This document shows, piece after piece, positions 40,500 through 44,308 of a stretch of 44,308 nucleotides of DNA. Origin of the DNA: Nemertoderma westbladi. Taxonomy: Eukaryota > Xenacoelomorpha > Nemertodermatida > Nemertodermatidae. A program made the translations under genes and the position numbers. Within the stretch, counting starts at the first letter, position 1; every line of letters begins with the position of its first letter. The stretch lies in contig JAUCBJ010005883.1 of the NCBI GenBank assembly GCA_032718475.1, forward strand, positions 1-44,308. Reading direction: 5' to 3'. The notes under the pieces are model-generated. The model searched no databases and had not been told where the DNA came from. It saw only the letters and a program-made list of their open reading frames with translations.

Positions 40500-41735
40500 C
40501 TGTCCATGAATTGGAAGTCACATATGTAGAATATGTCGGAATTTAAGGTCCGATTATTTAGAGCATCAGTAGAGCCAGCATTCCTATTTGAGAGTTCATG
40601 CGAGGTCTTACTGCTGAGGATAACAAATCGCTTCATAGCACATACAACAAGTGACAAGAAGACATACGTTCACATACGACATATGTTCAGCATACTTTCA
40701 TCATATGGGATTCCTGATGAAATTATTGCAGCAATCAGATCAGTATACGATGGTTCGACAACATTTGTGTCTACTGTTGATGGTGACACAGAACCATTTG
40801 AAGTGTTATGGGGCGTCCTCCAGGGAGACATACTTGCACCATTCTTGTTCATAATTGTTGTTGACTATGTTCTACGCATGTCCTTAGATCATCATAATGA
40901 TGATGGGGTGATGATAACTCCACCTACTGGCTCCAGAAGTCGAGGAAATCCTGCCAAGTACCTAACTGATCTAGACTTTGCTGATGACTTAGGAGTACTC
41001 TCAGAATCACTAGAGGGAGCCCAAGGCTCCTCAGCTCATTAGAACATGCTGCTTCTAGTGTTGGTCTTTTTATTAACTCCAGAAAGACCAAAATTTTGAC
41101 AGTTAACTTTGAAAGTCCTCAGCAAGTCTCTGATCGGATGAGCATAAGCTCAAAAAATGGTATGCTTGAGCATGTGGATGACTTCTGTTACCTGGGATCA
41201 TGGATCCGGAATACGTAAGGGAAAGGCATGGGCAGCCTTGAATAGGCTTTCCACTATTTGGAAGTCACCAAGAATTAATCGGAAACTTAAGGTCCGATTA
41301 TTTAGAGCAGCAGTAGTTCCAGTACTCCTCTATGGGAGTCCATGCTGGGCTCTAACTGCTGAGGACACCAAATCTCTGGATGGCACATTCACAAGAATGC
41401 TACGCCGGGTTCATTATGTCAAGTACAATGCACACATCGCCAACCAGACACTATATAACATTGGAGCTGTCTCATTGGTTCCCCCAAGCTTGACACTAGA
41501 ACAAAATCGCCTCCGCTTTGCAGGACATTGCTTTCGCCGTGAGGACCAGCAAGTGCATAATCTTGTACTTTGGCAGTCTCATGGAGTGAATAAGCATGGT
41601 GGACAGCCCATGACTTTCTTGAGACGCATCTTAAAGGACACTAGCCTTGAAGATGCGGATGATCTAGCAAATGTCATGGGTGATAGGGAGTTGTGGCGGT
41701 GCAATTTTGTCGATAAGCCGGCACAGCATTCTTAA
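40500..41735 (+). pseudogene. Rearranged non-LTR retrotransposon RT fragment
   Basis: RT motifs in order: GIPDEIIAAIRSVYDG, LQGDILAPFLFIIVVDYVL, LTDLDFADDLGVLSESLEGA, then a frame change near 41030. After it come FINSRKTKILTVNFESPQ, KAWAALNRLSTIWKSPR, YGSPCWALTAEDTKSLDGTF and the C-terminal part (LRFAGHCFRREDQQVHNLVL) to a TAA at 41735. A misplaced extra copy of the KVRLFRA-type segment (40545-40621) precedes the RT core. The 5' part of the element, including any endonuclease, is missing. Dead copy; clade not resolved. Confidence 0.85.
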
Positions 41736-41799
41736 AAATGCAGCTGCAATGCAGCATGCCGATCCTAGTAGTAGTAGTAGTAGACAAGAATACTAAATC

Positions 41800-41870
41800 G
41801 GGTCCAACACTATATAATATTGGAAGTGTCCCATTCGTCCCCCCCAGGTTGACACTTGAACAGAGCAGCA
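41800..41870 (+). repeat. Duplicated LINE segment
   Basis: CACTATATAATATTGGAAGTG, CCCCCCAGGTTGACACTTG and AACAGAG duplicate 41448-41505 (CACTATATAACATTGGAGCTG, CCCCAAGCTTGACACTAG) about 350 bp upstream, in the same orientation. Confidence 0.7.
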
Positions 41871-42400
41871 TACGTGCAGGGTGTGCAGCATACGTCAGTC
41901 AGTATAGCAATACTAATGTAGCTGCAATGCAGCATTCCGTTTTTAGAAAAAGGAAATACCCTCAAAGTCCATTTTGTGTGGAAAGGTTTAGCACGAATTT
42001 GTATACAGTATACATGAACAACCAATCATCACTCACCTTGTATCACTCAAAAGAAAGAAATTCTTTAGGGGTTGATAGTATATTAAATATTGCTTTGAGG
42101 AATATTATTTCGATCGATATTTCATACAACATATGTTTAATACCTTTATTTGAGCATTATTAAACATATGGTAATAACAATAAGTGTTGAACCAACACCA
42201 CCAATATATTCACTGCAATGCCTCAGTAATGCTATACAATATCTTTAAAAATGTTGTGCAGTTTTATTGAAATTTTATTTAAAATTTACTGCAAAGCGGA
42301 CACCGCACCGTGTTTACTGCACTATATGTGACGCATTATGGAGAATTCTTAAAATTAATTGACATGTTGATAAATTAGTTGCACAATTATGTCATGGTCA
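41871..42400. other. No supported feature
   Basis: AT-rich sequence with a GCTGCAATGCAGCAT word repeated from 41742 at 41918. The open frame 41738-42163 runs on from LINE debris and is not a gene. Confidence 0.4.
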
Positions 42401-42404
42401 TGTT

Positions 42405-42550
42405 GACCTCGCTCACTGACCTTCACTCAGCTTTTCATTCCCTTGCCTTGGGTCGATAATATGAGTACCAGTTAAATTACTGGGGGCAAAATTTAGACGT
42501 AGCATCGAACTCTACCTTCGGATGGTTATAGCTATCGAGAAAGGGGTCGA
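42405..42550 (+). mobile_element. SINE fragment, same family as 18032-18272
   Basis: GGGTCGATAATATGAGTACC, GTTAAATTACTGGGGGCAAA and GGTTATAGCTATCGAGAAAG match the complement of 18060-18180. The tRNA-like head is missing or diverged. Confidence 0.65.
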
Positions 42551-42830
42551 AGTTATTAAGTTTGATTGATGGAAATTATTATACTTTCATTTCATATACA
42601 TAAAGTTTCTTTTCGTTGCGATTATTTGAACCATGTATTTGTGCGGCAGTGATCATAAGACATGTGACATGACAATATTACAACATTTAAATGCACTTAC
42701 ATATTATTACTGAAACAAACATCACTCAAAACATTTACGTTATACATACATACAAATCTCAATTAATATTTGCCAGACTAATATTGGTGAAACCTTTTTT
42801 TTTTTATCAACGAATAATTTCTTTGTTTAA

Positions 42831-43197
42831 GGGGGGGGTGGGGGGTAGGGGTGGGGGGGGGGGGGGGTGTAGGGGTGTAGACCATTTTGTCCAAAATATG
42901 TCGAAGTAATTTTTATTTAATTGGTATTTCCAAATCTGAAAACCGCTATTTAATAGCTCTTTTAGTTTCTAAAGTTATATCAATTTCAAAGAGACCTACT
43001 GAAATTACTATTACTATGTATAATGAAAGTTATATTATCTTCAAATATTTTTTTTGACATTGTCAACTTCAAAACCCTACTACTTCTATAATTATTGAGC
43101 AATTAGTCTGAAAATTTCTGCCGGTGTCTTCATAGCCACCCTGCATAAAAGTTTCAGACAACTTTTTGAAATTTTTTGTTAATAAAATGTAATACAA
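42831..43197 (-). mobile_element. Truncated TTAA element
   Basis: Inverted relative to 31510-32219, with shared AACCGCTATTTAATAGCTCT, CTTCAAAACCCTACTACTTC and ATAGCCACCCTGCATAAAAG. TTAA precedes a degenerate G-rich end (42827-42830). The other half is missing, cut at the start of the RT pseudogene near 43200. Confidence 0.75.
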
Positions 43198-43199
43198 AA

Positions 43200-44308
43200 T
43201 GTAATACCTACTCCTCCACCGTGATCACAGAGTCATTAAGGTGTCAGACATCCGTCGGTTTGCTAACCCACCGTGCTCAACAGTGGCGATCTGGACAGAT
43301 CGAGGCGCTTCTTCAAGAAGCTGAGAGATGTTCTGCGAAGTTCCCTACGAACCAGTGCTCTAGTCGACGACCTCCAAGGGACGAGAGGGAACACACAATT
43401 CGTGTATTTACCAGGGTTATCCCATGGGAGATTTTACGCACCCTCCTGTCTTCCAGGCTGATCGCTCTGGAATAGTGCCCTGGAGTTCGACCCATCGTAT
43501 CGGGGAATGTCTCCGACAAATCCTTGCTAAGTCCATGGCCATAGCCACTGGGGATGACGTTACTGATACCTGTGGTGCGGAACAGCTCTCCGCTGGTACA
43601 TCGGCAGGAGTGGAAGCAGCGATCCACACGATGTCCGGGATCTTCGATGAACACAGCGGAGAAGGCTGGGGCGTACTGCTGGTGGATGCAGCGAACGCTT
43701 TTAACTCATTGAATCGGATGGCGGCACTTTGGAACGCACGTCATCTGTGGCCCCGATGCTCACTATTTCTTTTTAACTGTTATCGGACGACAGTATTCTA
43801 ATCATAAGTGGAACCGAGTCATCCCAGATATACTCCAGAACTGGTACGCCGACGATTCCGCGGCCGCAGCATTACTTGCTAAGTTGCTGGAGTGGTTCGA
43901 GGAGCTGCTGCACATTGGGCCCACTGTGGGTTACTTCCCTGAGCCCACAAAGTGCAACCTTGTAGTAGCGCCACAGTTCGTTGATGAGGCTAGGGTGGTG
44001 TTCCGCGACCACCCGGTCAATATCGTGACAGGGTGCCGATTCCTGGGTGGTTTTGTTGGCGGGGAGGAAGAACAGCAGGTTTTCGTGGAAGCCAAAGTGG
44101 CTGAGTGGGTCAAGTCGGTTGACCATTTGGCGGAGATGGCGGAGGCCCAGCCCCACGCCGCATTCACAGCCATGGCTTGCTCCCTGCAAAGGCTGCCTCG
44201 GCTGTGGGGGTCCCGGATCCCTAGACCTCCGTTGCTCGGTGACAGCCCGAACAAACTTCGCTCCAAATGGGTAATATCACCTCCAATCACAGCTGGAAGG
44301 AAGCGGTC
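43200..44308 (+). pseudogene. Second type of reverse transcriptase, decayed, runs off right edge
   Basis: Pieces of one RT are spread over three frames. First, HRAQQWRSGQIEALLQEAER to RTLLSSRLIALE and an in-frame TAG near 43473. Second, RIGECLRQILAKSMAIATGD, AEQLSAGTSAGVEAAIHTMS and WGVLLVDAANAFNSLNRM, ending at a stop near 43800. Third, from 43809, KWNRVIPDILQNWYADDSAA, EPTKCNLVVAPQFVDEARVV and FLGGFVGGEEEQQVFVEAKV to the window end. The YADD box is present, but the G-x-x-Q-G-D block that should precede it is deleted. It differs from the 40.5-kb LINE. Such NAFNSLNR-type RTs are known from many invertebrate genomes. Confidence 0.8.

Noticed and set aside
42691-42909. 72-codon plus-strand frame ending in Gly-rich sequence
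   Set aside because: It runs through the G-rich end of the truncated TTAA element; low-complexity artefact.

Overview
This is a stretch of animal (metazoan) nuclear genome. It has spliced genes with GT/AG junctions and long AT-rich introns, no operons, and a very high load of small DNA transposons, SINEs and LINE relics. The species cannot be named from the sequence. An invertebrate, perhaps a deuterostome, is my weak guess from repeat style and recurrent words such as TAGGCCTA.

The dominant gene is on the minus strand: a Virilizer/VIRMA (KIAA1429) orthologue, the scaffold of the m6A mRNA methyltransferase complex. I reconstruct it as three coding exons, 22049-20392, 15724-14917 and 11470-6971. 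They join in phase and encode about 2,321 residues. To its left, also on the minus strand, lies the first coding exon (2100-1361) of an ADAM/M12B metalloprotease gene that continues beyond the left edge. On the plus strand near 36.5-37.7 kb are two probable exons of an unrecognised gene.

The rest is mostly mobile DNA, and many boundaries can be set to the base from target-site duplications (TSDs). Clear cases are a 213-bp element with a 9-bp TSD (317-529), a 2.9-kb element with a 5-bp TSD just upstream of VIRMA (22232-25166), and a hAT-like element (26146-27246) that carries a nested 5-bp-TSD element (26160-26698). The largest is a 5.67-kb hAT-like element (27448-33114) with long inverted arms, followed by a TA-flanked element (34023-35273), a MITE (35454-35733) and another hAT-like element (37833-39425). 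The VIRMA introns hold further elements, tandem repeats and foldbacks. From 40.1 kb to the right edge there are decayed LINE reverse transcriptase copies, a SINE and a truncated TTAA element.

The most striking structure is the 27.4-33.1 kb element. Its inverted arms carry the same minisatellite. One arm has a TTAA-flanked insertion whose empty site survives in the other arm. The other arm has a MITE whose empty sites survive elsewhere in the same element. Its spacer holds a LINE fragment between 27-nt direct repeats. I found no complete transposase gene, tRNA gene, rRNA gene or CRISPR array.
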